Positions 43,480 to 53,008 are shown, counted from the stretch's first letter. The stretch is 64,000 nucleotides of DNA from Thalassolituus oleivorans MIL-1 (GCF_000355675.1 NC_020888.1:1666883-1730882); one strand, 5' to 3'. Numbers and translations: made by a program. The notes: generated by a model from the sequence alone, not told the origin.

Positions 43480-44148
43480 ATGGCAAATCATATATTTATT
43501 CTCGCAACGGTTATGCTGTTGGCTGGTATTTTCGGCGGCTTAGTAAACTATTACCTGTACGGTGACAAAGATCCTGACGCGGCAAGCTTGCCACGCTTTT
43601 TAGTGGTTGGGGTTGGTGCATCTTTCCTAGTGCCAGTGGTGCTGGATATGGTCAATAGCGAATTGGTTTTAGAGAGTCAGGGTGATCCGTCACAGTTGCT
43701 CATCTTTACCGGTTTCTGTTTGGTGTCAGCACTTTTGAGTCGATTCTTTATCGATAACATGTCCGATCGTATTTTGAACGAAGCGCACAGTGCGCGTCAG
43801 CGTTCAGAAGAGGTTGAACAAAATCTTCGTATTATTCAAAGCGAATTATTACCTTTGATTGATACCGAAACCGAACATGATACCGCGAGTTTAGATCCGC
43901 AAATTACTCAAGCCAGTACCGACTTGGATATTACCTCAGGGCAAGTGTTGAAAATCCTATCTAACGGTCGTTTTATTTTCCGTTCGTTGGCGGGTGTTTG
44001 CCGTGAAGCTAACCAAGAGGAGGTTACTGTATTAAAAACCTTGCAGGTGCTTACTTCGCGTAGCTTGGCAGGTAAGGTGAGTGGAAAAGATGGTGTGCGT
44101 TGGCACATTACAGAGAAAGGTCGTCGTGTACTTGAGACCAGTCTCTAA
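43480..44148 (+). CDS. YEATS-associated helix-containing membrane protein
   Basis: 222 residues. Three N-terminal hydrophobic helices (IFILATVMLLAGIFGGLVNY; FLVVGVGASFLVPVVLDMV; LLIFTGFCLVSALLSRFFI), a coiled coil (about 110-135), and a C-terminal winged-helix-like region ending KVSGKDGVRWHITEKGRRVLE. The helix pattern with GFCLVSALLSRFFID matches what is called the YEATS-associated helix-containing group. ATG 43480 has AGAGG upstream and starts just before the first helix. The next gene, 21 bp on, is a VWA membrane protein. The role of the pair is unknown. Confidence 0.65.
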   Translation: MANHIFILATVMLLAGIFGGLVNYYLYGDKDPDAASLPRFLVVGVGASFLVPVVLDMVNSELVLESQGDPSQLLIFTGFCLVSALLSRFFIDNMSDRILNEAHSARQRSEEVEQNLRIIQSELLPLIDTETEHDTASLDPQITQASTDLDITSGQVLKILSNGRFIFRSLAGVCREANQEEVTVLKTLQVLTSRSLAGKVSGKDGVRWHITEKGRRVLETSL

Positions 44149-44169
44149 TTTAAATCCGCCGGAGAGCTT

Positions 44170-46392
44170 ATGGTGCGCTGTATGAGACTGACTGGAGTGA
44201 TTCTGTCACTCCTGCTGTTTGTTGCCAATCAAGCGACGGCGGCTGAGCAAAACACTCAGCCGGGGGATGTCAGGATAATTATTGATATCTCTGGCAGTAT
44301 GAAAGACACCGACCCGCAGAATTTGCGCCGCCCGGCGCTTAATCTGCTAGTCGAACTACTTCCTGATAATAGCCGTGCGGGCGTTTGGACTTTTGGTCGC
44401 TACGTCAACATGTTAGTGCCACTGGATACCGTTAATGCCAGTTGGCGGCGCAATGCTAAAGCAAAATCCTCTGAAATAAACTCTGCCGGGCTTAATACCA
44501 ACCTTGTTGACGCCTTAGATAAGGCATTGTGGCAAATGGCCCCTGATAGCGGTTATCAACATACGGTCATTTTGCTAACTGACGGCCGTATCGATATGGA
44601 TAAATCGGGCGGTGACCCCACCACAAAGGTGAACTCGGCTGAAAGACAACGACTAATAAAAGAAGTCTTGCCGAAATATATTGAGGCTGGAGCAAAAATT
44701 CATACTTTGGCATTGTCGAACGCCGCAGATCTAGAAACCTTGCAACAAATTGCGATGGAGACCGACGGGCTGTTCCTGCAGGCCAATACAGCCGACGATT
44801 TGATGCCAGCGTTTTTAAAAGCGTTTGATCGCGCTGTTCCTGCCGAACAAGTACCGCTAACTAACAATCATTTTGATATTGATTCGAGTATTGAAGAATT
44901 TACTGCCCTTATTTTTAGGGGGACTTCAGGGCGAGAGACACAATTAATTTCACCCTCTGGCGCCGTTATTACCCAAGCCGTTGCTGATAACCAAGACAAT
45001 GTGCGTTGGCATCATGATTTAAACTTCGATTTGATTACTGTTTCTGGCCCAGAGGCCGGTGAGTGGTCTGTCGACGCCGATGTTGACCCAGATAATCGAG
45101 TGCAAATTTTATCTGATTTAAAACTGTCGGTATCGGGTGTTCCCGCTAATCTATTTTCCGGCGCTCCGATTGATATGAACATTGCGCTGGTGAATGAAGG
45201 TGAGGTCGTTACTGAACCAGCGGTGTTGCAATTGACCGATATTAGCATGCAGGTTACCGCTCCTGATGGCCGCACGGGTAGTAAGCTGCTATCTGACCCT
45301 GAAAACCTGCCCCCTGAAGGTGTGTTTCGCGAAACCATGAGCCGGTTGTCGATGCCCGGAGAATATCGCATTGAAGTCAATGCTATCGGTCGTACATTTC
45401 AGCGCAGACAAGTGTTAACAGCGGTACTTGCTGAGCCGCTGAAAGTAGAAACAGAACCTTTTCCGGATCAACAGCGTGTTCTTATTACTGTGACTCCACA
45501 GGGAGATTCTATTGATACCGGTTTAAGTCGCATCATAGCCAAAATTGCTAGTCCAGACGGAAGTTCTGTTATTCAAAACATGGAATACAGCGCACCCGAC
45601 CAGAAATGGGTTCTCGATCTTACCAATGAAAAAGGTGACGGGCGTTACGAGATAACCATCAATATTCGCGGAGTTTCTCAGGGCGGAAAAACATTCAAGA
45701 GTAAACCTGAGGCTATTGTTGTCGACTTTCCATTACAAGGGGTTGTTACTGCGCCAATAGACGTTGCTCCGCCGATTCAGACGGAGCCGATGGCTGAGCC
45801 AGTGGCTCCTGTTGTCGAAACTGAGAACGAGGTAGAAGCGCAGTTGCCACCAGAGGAAGTGGATGCGCAAGTTCCGCCACAATTGCCTATCCCAGAGCCG
45901 GTAGTACCTGACTTGGCAGATAAATATGCCGAACAAACTGAAGTTGAGGTTGTAGAGGAAGATGAAGGTATTGCTTGGTGGATTTATCTTCTGTTGGGTA
46001 TTACCAATCTTGCTATTGTTGGTGGAGCTGGTTACTGGTGGTTTAGTCGCAAGAAAGCCGGAAGTGCCAGCGAGGCAGAGCGTGTAGTTCCAGCAAATTT
46101 GGATCTCGGCGAACTGGATGATGCAGATTTAGAAGCCGGCGATTTTGATGATTTTGAGACGGATGGTGAAGAAGAAATTCCAGCAGGAGGAAGGGCGCCA
46201 ACCTCGATGGGGAGTGATACCAATATCAATGTTGCGGCGGACGACTTTGCGATTGATCCTGAAGACGGAGCTGATAATACCGAAGACGGTGATGATTGGG
46301 GTGAGTTTGATGCTGAGGACGAGCTCAAAAAGGCCGACGATGATGATAAAGATCCGTTTGGCGATGACGACGACCCATTAAACAAGGGGTAA
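44170..46392 (+). CDS. VWA-domain membrane protein (TIGR03503-like)
   Basis: 740 residues. Signal peptide (about 1-28), a von Willebrand A domain (about 35-235) with metal site DISGSMKDTD and Thr/Asp later (VILLTDGRID), then beta-sandwich repeats (about 330-550), a Pro/Glu linker, one membrane helix (WWIYLLLGITNLAIVGGAGYWWF, about 600) and a long Asp/Glu-rich cytoplasmic tail of about 110 residues. The bulk lies in the periplasm. GGAG stands five bases before ATG 44170. It forms a pair with the preceding YEATS-associated gene. Function unknown; VWA domains of this kind bind partners in a Mg-dependent way. Confidence 0.83.
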   Translation: MVRCMRLTGVILSLLLFVANQATAAEQNTQPGDVRIIIDISGSMKDTDPQNLRRPALNLLVELLPDNSRAGVWTFGRYVNMLVPLDTVNASWRRNAKAKSSEINSAGLNTNLVDALDKALWQMAPDSGYQHTVILLTDGRIDMDKSGGDPTTKVNSAERQRLIKEVLPKYIEAGAKIHTLALSNAADLETLQQIAMETDGLFLQANTADDLMPAFLKAFDRAVPAEQVPLTNNHFDIDSSIEEFTALIFRGTSGRETQLISPSGAVITQAVADNQDNVRWHHDLNFDLITVSGPEAGEWSVDADVDPDNRVQILSDLKLSVSGVPANLFSGAPIDMNIALVNEGEVVTEPAVLQLTDISMQVTAPDGRTGSKLLSDPENLPPEGVFRETMSRLSMPGEYRIEVNAIGRTFQRRQVLTAVLAEPLKVETEPFPDQQRVLITVTPQGDSIDTGLSRIIAKIASPDGSSVIQNMEYSAPDQKWVLDLTNEKGDGRYEITINIRGVSQGGKTFKSKPEAIVVDFPLQGVVTAPIDVAPPIQTEPMAEPVAPVVETENEVEAQLPPEEVDAQVPPQLPIPEPVVPDLADKYAEQTEVEVVEEDEGIAWWIYLLLGITNLAIVGGAGYWWFSRKKAGSASEAERVVPANLDLGELDDADLEAGDFDDFETDGEEEIPAGGRAPTSMGSDTNINVAADDFAIDPEDGADNTEDGDDWGEFDAEDELKKADDDDKDPFGDDDDPLNKG

Positions 46393-46443
46393 TCGAGAGA
46401 GTCATATTCATATGAAATGACATCCCGAGCTAGGCTAAAAAAT

Positions 46444-46480
46444 AACCGTTTGTGATTGATTCACAAGCGGTTTTTTTTAA
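46444..46480 (+). terminator. Terminator after VWA membrane gene
   Basis: AACCGTTTGTGA / TCACAAGCGGTT (one wobble) with a five-base loop, followed by eight T. Confidence 0.9.
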
Positions 46481-46624
46481 ACTGGCCAAAATGCGCACCG
46501 ATCTCAGGTCTCTGTTTGCCTAATTGCTGAGTGTAGCGAAGAGTAATATGGTCAGTCCCTTGCTGAGTGCCACTGGCATCCTTATACTCTGGCCTGTTTT
46601 GATGAAGCTTAAACAGAGGTAGCT

Positions 46625-47467
46625 ATGAAATTTCAGGGGACTGGTGAGTACGTTGCAACGCCCGATCTGCAAATGGCGGTAAATGCAGCTATTACCTTGC
46701 AGCGCCCGTTGTTGCTAAAAGGTGAGCCTGGCACTGGAAAGACCATGTTGGCAGAACAGCTGGCTACATCGCTGGGTACTGATTTGATTCAGTGGCACAT
46801 CAAAAGCACAACTAAAGCCCACCAAGGGCTATATGAATACGATGCTGTGTCACGTTTACGTGATTCTCAGCTTGGTACCGACAAAGTCCACGATATTTCT
46901 AATTACATTATTAAAGGTAAGTTGTGGGAAGCGTTCACTGCTGATAAACCAGTAGTGCTTTTGATCGACGAAATTGATAAGGCCGATATTGAGTTCCCGA
47001 ACGATTTATTGTTAGAGCTCGATAAAATGGAGTTTTTTGTTTATGAAACTCAAGAGCGTGTCGTCGCTACGCATCGTCCAATTATCTTGATCACGAGTAA
47101 TAACGAGAAGGAGCTGCCGGATGCATTCTTACGTCGTTGTTTCTTCCACTACATCGACTTCCCTGATCGCGATACCATGAAAGCCATCGTTGATGTGCAT
47201 TATCCGCACATTCAAAAGGATCTTGTACGTGAAGCACTGGATGTATTCTTTGACGTGCGCAAAGTCCCCGGTTTGAAGAAAAAACCTTCAACTTCTGAGT
47301 TGATCGATTGGTTGAAGCTGTTGATGGCGGATGATGTAGGCGTTGACGTGCTGCGCAATAAAGATCATAGCAAGGCGATTCCACCTATGTACGGTGCGCT
47401 TGTTAAGAATGAACAAGATGTGCAGTTACTAGAAAAGCTCGCGTTCATGAGCCGTCGCAAAGGCTAA
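46625..47467 (+). CDS. MoxR-family AAA ATPase
   Basis: 280 residues. Walker A LKGEPGTGKTMLAEQLA (about 33-50), Walker B VVLLIDEIDKADIEFPNDLL, sensor ILITSNNEKELPDAFLRRC with arginine finger. The sequence is close to the CoxD-like branch of MoxR ATPases, which act as chaperones that insert metal cofactors or mature complexes together with a VWA partner. The partner gene follows five bases later. Ribosome site AGAGG before ATG 46625. Confidence 0.92.
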   Translation: MKFQGTGEYVATPDLQMAVNAAITLQRPLLLKGEPGTGKTMLAEQLATSLGTDLIQWHIKSTTKAHQGLYEYDAVSRLRDSQLGTDKVHDISNYIIKGKLWEAFTADKPVVLLIDEIDKADIEFPNDLLLELDKMEFFVYETQERVVATHRPIILITSNNEKELPDAFLRRCFFHYIDFPDRDTMKAIVDVHYPHIQKDLVREALDVFFDVRKVPGLKKKPSTSELIDWLKLLMADDVGVDVLRNKDHSKAIPPMYGALVKNEQDVQLLEKLAFMSRRKG

Positions 47468-47471
47468 TTCA

Positions 47472-48653
47472 ATGTTAATCGATTTCTTCGAGACTGTGCG
47501 TCGTGCCAAGGTACCTTGTTCCGTTAGAGAATACCTAGATCTCGTTAATGCGATACAGGCACATGTTGCCTTTGCCGATATGAACGAGTTTTACGCGTTA
47601 GCTCGCCTGTGCTTGGTCAAAGACGAAAAACACTACGACAAGTTCGATAAAGCGTTTGGCGCTTATTTCCAAGGCTTGGACTCATTGCCTTCTATGATGG
47701 AGGACGCAAAGATTCCAGCCGAATGGATGCGTAAAGAGTTCGAGCGCATGCTGTCGAAAGAAGAAATGGATAAAATCGAAGCGCTTGGCGGCCTAGACAA
47801 GGTCATCGAAGAATTTAAGAAACGCCTTGAAGAGCAACATAAGCGTCATCAGGGCGGCAACAAGATGATTGGCACCGGCGGCACATCGCCATTCGGAGCC
47901 AATGGCTACAACCCCGAAGGCATTCGTATTGATCAAGGGCAGTCGCGACATAAGAAAGCGATTAAAGTTTGGGAACAGCGCAACTACAAAGATCTAGACG
48001 ATAGCATCGAATTAGGTACGCGTAATATCAAAGTAGCGTTGCGCCGATTGCGCAAATTTGCCCGTCAAGGCGCGGCAGATGAGCTCGATTTGGGTGATAC
48101 CATTAGCTCAACTGCCCGAAATGCTGGTTTTCTTGACATTAAAATGGTGCCTGAGCGTCACAATGCCGTTAAAGTGCTGCTGTTTTTTGATGTTGGCGGC
48201 TCTATGGATCCTCACGTTCGCGTATGTGAAGAGTTATTTTCCGCGACTCGTACCGAGTTCAAACATATGGAAACCTTTTATTTCCATAATTGTTTGTACG
48301 AGAGCGTATGGAAAAATAATATCCGTCGTATGAACGAGCGCACAGAAACTTGGGACATTTTGCGCAAATATGGCAGTGATTACCGCGTTATCTTTGTTGG
48401 TGATGCCATGATGGCTCCATACGAGGTGACTCATGCAGGTGGTAGTGTCGAGCACTGGAATGAAGAGCCGGGGGCGGTTTGGATGCAGCGTATGTCCGAT
48501 CACTACGAAAAAATGGTCTGGTTGAATCCAGCACCAGAATCACACTGGGGGCAGGGTGGTTCTTTGGGAGCAATTCGCGAGATCGTAAAAGATAAAATGT
48601 ATCCTCTAACCCTTACTGGTTTGGAGAATGCGATGAAATTTCTCAGTAAGTAA
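47472..48653 (+). CDS. VWA domain protein, CoxE-like
   Basis: 393 residues. The N-terminal part (MLIDFFETVRRAKVPCSVREYLDL) is helical and shared with CoxE/YehP-type proteins; the C-terminal VWA domain (about 230-390) has its metal site in LLFFDVGGSMDPHVRV. The usual DxSxS reads DVGGS here, with Gly for the first Ser. MoxR-CoxE pairs function together in maturing metalloenzymes or envelope machines. Its C-terminus ends 121 bp before the twelve-gene envelope operon on the same strand, so the pair may serve that system, though this is inference. Confidence 0.9.
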   Translation: MLIDFFETVRRAKVPCSVREYLDLVNAIQAHVAFADMNEFYALARLCLVKDEKHYDKFDKAFGAYFQGLDSLPSMMEDAKIPAEWMRKEFERMLSKEEMDKIEALGGLDKVIEEFKKRLEEQHKRHQGGNKMIGTGGTSPFGANGYNPEGIRIDQGQSRHKKAIKVWEQRNYKDLDDSIELGTRNIKVALRRLRKFARQGAADELDLGDTISSTARNAGFLDIKMVPERHNAVKVLLFFDVGGSMDPHVRVCEELFSATRTEFKHMETFYFHNCLYESVWKNNIRRMNERTETWDILRKYGSDYRVIFVGDAMMAPYEVTHAGGSVEHWNEEPGAVWMQRMSDHYEKMVWLNPAPESHWGQGGSLGAIREIVKDKMYPLTLTGLENAMKFLSK

Positions 48654-48774
48654 AGGTTTTAGAAGGTTACTATTGAGCGATTAATTTATATGGGGAAGTG
48701 ATGTACCGTATCTTAAAATCAAGATTGATCGGCATGGACGCTCCCATAAAAATAACAAGAATAGGGCGGTAAAT

Positions 48775-49494
48775 ATGCCGGTTGTGGCGTTTAGCCAACA
48801 TCTGAAGGCGACAATAGTAGCCGTGTTACTGAACACGCTTGTACTTCTATGGACTTCAACTGCGCAGGCAGAAATTGAATACGTACGACTCCATAAGGGG
48901 CCTGGTGCGGCGTACCCTATTGTATTCGAAGTATCTAGCGATCATGTCATGGATCCTATTGCCGTTCGTGGCGACTGGTTATTGCTCAGTGATGGTCGCA
49001 AACAAGGCTGGCTACCTCTATCAGAACTTCATCTTGTTAAAAGCGTCAGCGTTGCTCAAATGTGGCAGTTGCGTAACGATGCTCGTCCAAGTGATTGGCG
49101 TTTAGAACTCAATTGGAATAGTGAATCCGCCTTAGGTTTCGGTGCGGTCATACCCTTGCATGATCAGGATCTATTCGGTCGTTATACCGTGTCAGATCAT
49201 GGCGCTTTTGGTTGGTCAATTGGTGAAGTTGGGTTAACTCGACAGATCGGCAGTATTTTAAATTTTCAAGTGCTCGGCTCTGCCGCCCTCGGGGTAGGCA
49301 GTGAATATGGCGGAAGTAACCATTGGAATTCAGACACCGATGAGATTGTTCCGCTGGCGCTTGTGTCCGCTGAGGTTGTCTGGGCTGCGGAGCGTTACTT
49401 AGATGTCGCCTTACGAGTCGGCACCAATATTTCTCTAGATTCTGACATGGTGAATCATTCCTCTGTGTCGTTGGCGTGGAAGTTAAGGCTATGA
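48775..49494 (+). CDS. Secreted SH3-domain plus beta-barrel protein
   Basis: 239 residues. Signal peptide (LKATIVAVLLNTLVLLWTSTAQA, about 10-32), bacterial SH3-like domain (EYVRLHKGPGAAYPIVFEV ... GWLPLSELH, about 33-90), then repeated amphipathic strands (LGFGAVIPL, LNFQVLGSAALGVGS, VALRVGTNISL) closing with SVSLAWKLRL, typical of a small outer-membrane barrel. Bacterial SH3 domains bind peptidoglycan, so it may tie the barrel to the wall. First gene of the envelope operon; its stop overlaps the next start by 4 bp. Confidence 0.75.
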   Translation: MPVVAFSQHLKATIVAVLLNTLVLLWTSTAQAEIEYVRLHKGPGAAYPIVFEVSSDHVMDPIAVRGDWLLLSDGRKQGWLPLSELHLVKSVSVAQMWQLRNDARPSDWRLELNWNSESALGFGAVIPLHDQDLFGRYTVSDHGAFGWSIGEVGLTRQIGSILNFQVLGSAALGVGSEYGGSNHWNSDTDEIVPLALVSAEVVWAAERYLDVALRVGTNISLDSDMVNHSSVSLAWKLRL

Positions 49495-50102
49495 AGTTTT
49501 CTACTGCTGTTGCTATATGTGCGTTTTTTTTCGCATCGACAGCTTCAGCTGAGCGATCCAGTACCGATATTTACGACCCTCAGGTCAAATACTCAGGGCT
49601 AGAAGATTTAGATTCTGTCGAGCGTCAGCACGGCACCATAGGTATTGGCTTTAGTAATACCGTAGCTGAAAAAGACGAATTAAAACCCGGTTTGAATTTA
49701 TCAGCGCGCTACTTTGCCGGAGAGCGCTGGTATGTCACTGGAGAGTTAGGCTTCAGTTCTTTTTTTGACTTCACCCTTGATAAAGGCTTAGTACTCGAAG
49801 AACGAGAGCAAGTCGTGCTTACGACGGCAGGGGTTGGCTACGCCTTGTTGCAAGGTACAGCAAGTACCTTTGGCGAGCACACATTCCCTTGGTTAATGGC
49901 GGTTGAGGTTGCGATGGGTAGCCAAGAAACGGGTGATACCCGCGGCCGTTACACTGCACTTGGTCTGTCGTGGCAGCTAAATACAACGAATTACTGGTAC
50001 AGCTTTGGTACACGTCAATATCGAGTCGATGATCAGCGCTTGAAAGCGCTAGGCGCTAACGAGGGGATTCAATGGAATATGTCGTTCGGTATTTACTACT
50101 AA
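49491..50102 (+). CDS. Outer-membrane beta-barrel protein
   Basis: 203 residues. Signal peptide ending at ASTASA, then eight or so amphipathic strands (TIGIGFSNTVAE, LNLSARYFAGERWYVTGELGFSSFF, GRYTALGLSWQL, YWYSFGTRQY), finishing in MSFGIYY, the aromatic C-terminus recognised by the BAM machinery. It resembles the barrel proteins (OMP_myx_plus-like) found with Glt systems, a call made by pattern only. ATG 49491 overlaps the preceding stop (ATGA); the longer frame from 49476 lies inside the upstream gene. Confidence 0.72.
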   Translation: MKFSTAVAICAFFFASTASAERSSTDIYDPQVKYSGLEDLDSVERQHGTIGIGFSNTVAEKDELKPGLNLSARYFAGERWYVTGELGFSSFFDFTLDKGLVLEEREQVVLTTAGVGYALLQGTASTFGEHTFPWLMAVEVAMGSQETGDTRGRYTALGLSWQLNTTNYWYSFGTRQYRVDDQRLKALGANEGIQWNMSFGIYY

Positions 50103-50554
50103 TGTTGCTGGCGTTACCGGCCAGCGCATTAGAAACGTTAAAGCCTGGTGATAAGGTTGATGATTTCACCATGCTCTCGGTCAACGGTTTTGGCCAGCGT
50201 TTAACCGAGGTGCGAGGACAGCCCTTGATGTTGATTTGGCTAGATCGCTGTAATGCATGTTCTGAGACACTTGCGCGCTACCAATTGCTGGCTGAAAGTT
50301 TGGAAATTGATGGATTATTGGGTTGGTTTGTATGGGTGCCGGAAGGCGACGATGAACCACCTAAGATGCGTTTGCCGGTTTTACGTTATGAAGCAAAATG
50401 GCAGCAATCTTGGTTATTTGAACCTCGTCCAGCGGTTATGTTAATCAGTCCCGACGGGGTATTGGATCATTTAATTATAGGTGATCTTGATGAAAGTTAC
50501 GGTGAAGTTGAAGCTACGATGATGCGCTGGATTTCTGATGTGCGCGACCAATAA
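50072..50554 (+). CDS. Secreted thioredoxin-like protein with CxxC
   Basis: 160 residues. Signal peptide (VVRYLLLMLLALPASA), then a TlpA/AhpC-like thioredoxin fold: LKPGDKVDDFTMLSVNGFGQRL, active-site-like IWLDRCNACSETLARY, and a cis-Pro-type strand PRPAVMLISPDGVL. It is probably periplasmic and may form or reduce disulfides in the cysteine-bearing partners of this operon. GAGGGG upstream favours ATG 50072; ATG 50102, abutting the previous stop, would shorten the signal. It overlaps the barrel gene by 31 bp. Confidence 0.78.
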   Translation: MEYVVRYLLLMLLALPASALETLKPGDKVDDFTMLSVNGFGQRLTEVRGQPLMLIWLDRCNACSETLARYQLLAESLEIDGLLGWFVWVPEGDDEPPKMRLPVLRYEAKWQQSWLFEPRPAVMLISPDGVLDHLIIGDLDESYGEVEATMMRWISDVRDQ

Positions 50555-50571
50555 GGTCCGGAGATATTTTA

Positions 50572-51072
50572 ATGAAGTTATTTTTTAGTGTTTTATTTTT
50601 ACTAACTTGTACGTATGCGAACGCAGAGGATGCTGCTATTCGCCAAGACGTAGAAAGTGTTAAACAATCAGTGTTGGAATTGAACAAAGATCTATATCAA
50701 CTAGAAAAAGATTTATTGAGTCCTGCAACGACGCGTGCAGCCTTTCATTTATCCTTATCTCATGGGGAGTATTTTGAACCATTGTCGATTGAATTAAGCG
50801 TTGATGGTGAATCTCAAATTCAACACATTTATACCGAACGTCAAGTTAAGGCTTTACGCATGGGAGCAGTACAGCCATTAGGCGATGTTAATTTGTCTCC
50901 AGGTAAACACACTGTTCGTGCCGTTGTTCGCGGAGTCGATCATCTCGGTCAAGGGCGTGAGCTGATTGCGGAAGATATCGTCGAAAAAACCAGTAAGCCA
51001 CTGTTGACTGAATTAGTAATTCAGGATTTTGAAGAGCGGCAAAGTGCCCGGGTACAGTTGAAGTACTGGTAA
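50572..51072 (+). CDS. Periplasmic coiled-coil protein, unknown
   Basis: 166 residues. Signal peptide (LFFSVLFLLTCTYANA), a heptad-rich helix (IRQDVESVKQSVLELNKDLYQLEKDLL, about 22-50), then an immunoglobulin-like beta region (TRAAFHLSLSHGEYFEPLSIELSVDGE ... LSPGKHTVRAVVRG). No family was recognised. Position between the thioredoxin-like and TPR genes, with gaps of 17 and 4 bp, argues for a structural part of the envelope apparatus. Confidence 0.75.
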   Translation: MKLFFSVLFLLTCTYANAEDAAIRQDVESVKQSVLELNKDLYQLEKDLLSPATTRAAFHLSLSHGEYFEPLSIELSVDGESQIQHIYTERQVKALRMGAVQPLGDVNLSPGKHTVRAVVRGVDHLGQGRELIAEDIVEKTSKPLLTELVIQDFEERQSARVQLKYW

Positions 51073-51076
51073 ACCA

Positions 51077-53008
51077 ATGCGATTACTTTTTCTCGTTTTT
51101 GTTGTGACAATGTCGATGCTTGCTTCAGTGCAGGCAGATGACCTCGTGGATGGTTTATTGGACGTCGATTTCGATTTCGATGAAGTTGATGACGGTGCCA
51201 ATGCCGAAGAGCGTTTATTGCGTGGAAACTATTATTATCATTATTTAACCAGTGACTATCACGAAGGTCTTGCTGCTTTGGCGGCATGGAAAGATTTGCG
51301 CGAAACGGATGAGAGCCCTGAACAAGAAGCTGAAGTTATGCGTGCGGCTATGTTATTGGCGCTGGGTTTAGAAGATGAGGCTGAAAAAGCATTTTTCAAT
51401 GCAGGTATTACTACGACCACAGCAAGTGGTGATTCTTGGTACTACCTAGCTAAACGTTGGTACGATTTAGGTGAGTGGGAACGCGCAGAAATTAGCGCTC
51501 GTAATGCTCTTCAGGCCGCCCCGGAAATAACGCAGAGTAACTTACAAGAGACATACTCTATCTTGGTCTCAAGCTTATCCCTACAAAGTCGGATTAGCGA
51601 TGCTCGTGTTATTTTAAGGTCTATGGCTGACGAAAGTATTTGGACTGGCATAGCTCGCTATAACCTTATTTTAGTAATGATTCGGCAAAATTTCGGTAGT
51701 CGAGATTTAGAGCGTTTGATTGCGGATAGCATTTTTTATCTCCCTAAAAATAAGGAAGGTAATGCTTTGCGCGACCGAATTCTATTGGTCGCTGGAATTT
51801 CAGCGATGGACCACGATAAGCCAGAAATGGCTAATGATTATTTTCAAAAAATGAGTTTGGAGTCTGTGTTTTCAGCGCCGGGCTTATTGCACTATGGTTG
51901 GAATTTACTAGGCCAGTGGCGCTATGAGGATGCGCTTCAGCCTTGGCGGATATTGCAGCAGCAATATGATGGATTTCAGCCAGCGGTCATTGAGTCTTTC
52001 CTTGCTGTTCCTCATACATTGGAATTAATTGAAGCTACTAATGAGTCGGTGCAGGCGTATACAAGTGCGGAAGCAAAAATTGTTAATATGCTAGAAGCGC
52101 TCGACAATTTTCGTGATCCTGTTCAGATTCACGAGTGGATACTCCACTGGCAGTTAGATAATCAAAGTGAAGGTTGGGGATGGCAGCGTCAGCGCCTTGC
52201 AGATGTTCCTGACACGCCGGTTGCACTTTTTGCTCAGGGGTTAATCGACGAGCCAGCATTCGTTGAACGCTTGGCTAGGCTACATGATCTCGACCGCATG
52301 GAGCACGATTTACAACGTCAGAAACATGATTTAGAGCTATGGCAGGATGTATTGGTTGTTCGCCAGCAAACATTACAAAATATGGGCGGAAAAGAGCGAC
52401 TCGCTACATTAGAGCGACAGCACATGGATTTACTGCGCCGTACTTTAGCCGTGCAAGATCGTTTGATGGCTGAAGATGAAGCTGTGTTTGCTTATGCATC
52501 TGAATCTGAACATAAGAATATTGATTTACTTCGTAATGTTGTCCCTAACGTATCGTATTTATCAAAAGTGGGTACACCCACACGCGATTTGGCTCCTTAT
52601 AAAGAGCGCTGGCGCAGAATGCGCGGTATTCAGCTCTGGAATATTTATGAGCAAGAGCCGCAACGCCGTTGGGATACTACACGTCATCATTGGAAACTCC
52701 GCGCTGTTACTGAGCAACTGTTAGTTCAAGTTGAGAACACGCGTACATCGTTAGAATGGGCAGATAGTAGCTGGAAAGGATTTCCCGAACGCGTTACTAG
52801 GCTACAACAATCATTGAATATTCAATTGGCTCAAGTGGAAGAATTACACCAACGTCAACTCGATGATTTGCAGACGATGACCGATGAGTATTTAACGACA
52901 TTGCGTGCACGATTAAATGAGTACTTAGCTCAGTCTCGCCTAGCGATTGCGCGTTTATACGACGACTCCCTGCAGCGTAAAATGCGATCCGCAGGAGGCG
53001 ATAAATGA
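51077..53008 (+). CDS. Large periplasmic TPR/coiled-coil protein
   Basis: 643 residues. Signal peptide (LFLVFVVTMSMLASVQA), an acidic stretch, helical TPR-like pairs (about 45-400; for example SWYYLAKRWYDLGEWERAEISARNALQ), then a long coiled coil (about 410-640) rich in Arg, Gln and Leu (RMEHDLQRQKHDLELWQD; LNEYLAQSRLAIARLYDDSL). Size and layout recall the GltD-type component of the Myxococcus Glt apparatus, but I infer this from architecture only. The end overlaps the next gene by 4 bp. Confidence 0.75.
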   Translation: MRLLFLVFVVTMSMLASVQADDLVDGLLDVDFDFDEVDDGANAEERLLRGNYYYHYLTSDYHEGLAALAAWKDLRETDESPEQEAEVMRAAMLLALGLEDEAEKAFFNAGITTTTASGDSWYYLAKRWYDLGEWERAEISARNALQAAPEITQSNLQETYSILVSSLSLQSRISDARVILRSMADESIWTGIARYNLILVMIRQNFGSRDLERLIADSIFYLPKNKEGNALRDRILLVAGISAMDHDKPEMANDYFQKMSLESVFSAPGLLHYGWNLLGQWRYEDALQPWRILQQQYDGFQPAVIESFLAVPHTLELIEATNESVQAYTSAEAKIVNMLEALDNFRDPVQIHEWILHWQLDNQSEGWGWQRQRLADVPDTPVALFAQGLIDEPAFVERLARLHDLDRMEHDLQRQKHDLELWQDVLVVRQQTLQNMGGKERLATLERQHMDLLRRTLAVQDRLMAEDEAVFAYASESEHKNIDLLRNVVPNVSYLSKVGTPTRDLAPYKERWRRMRGIQLWNIYEQEPQRRWDTTRHHWKLRAVTEQLLVQVENTRTSLEWADSSWKGFPERVTRLQQSLNIQLAQVEELHQRQLDDLQTMTDEYLTTLRARLNEYLAQSRLAIARLYDDSLQRKMRSAGGDK

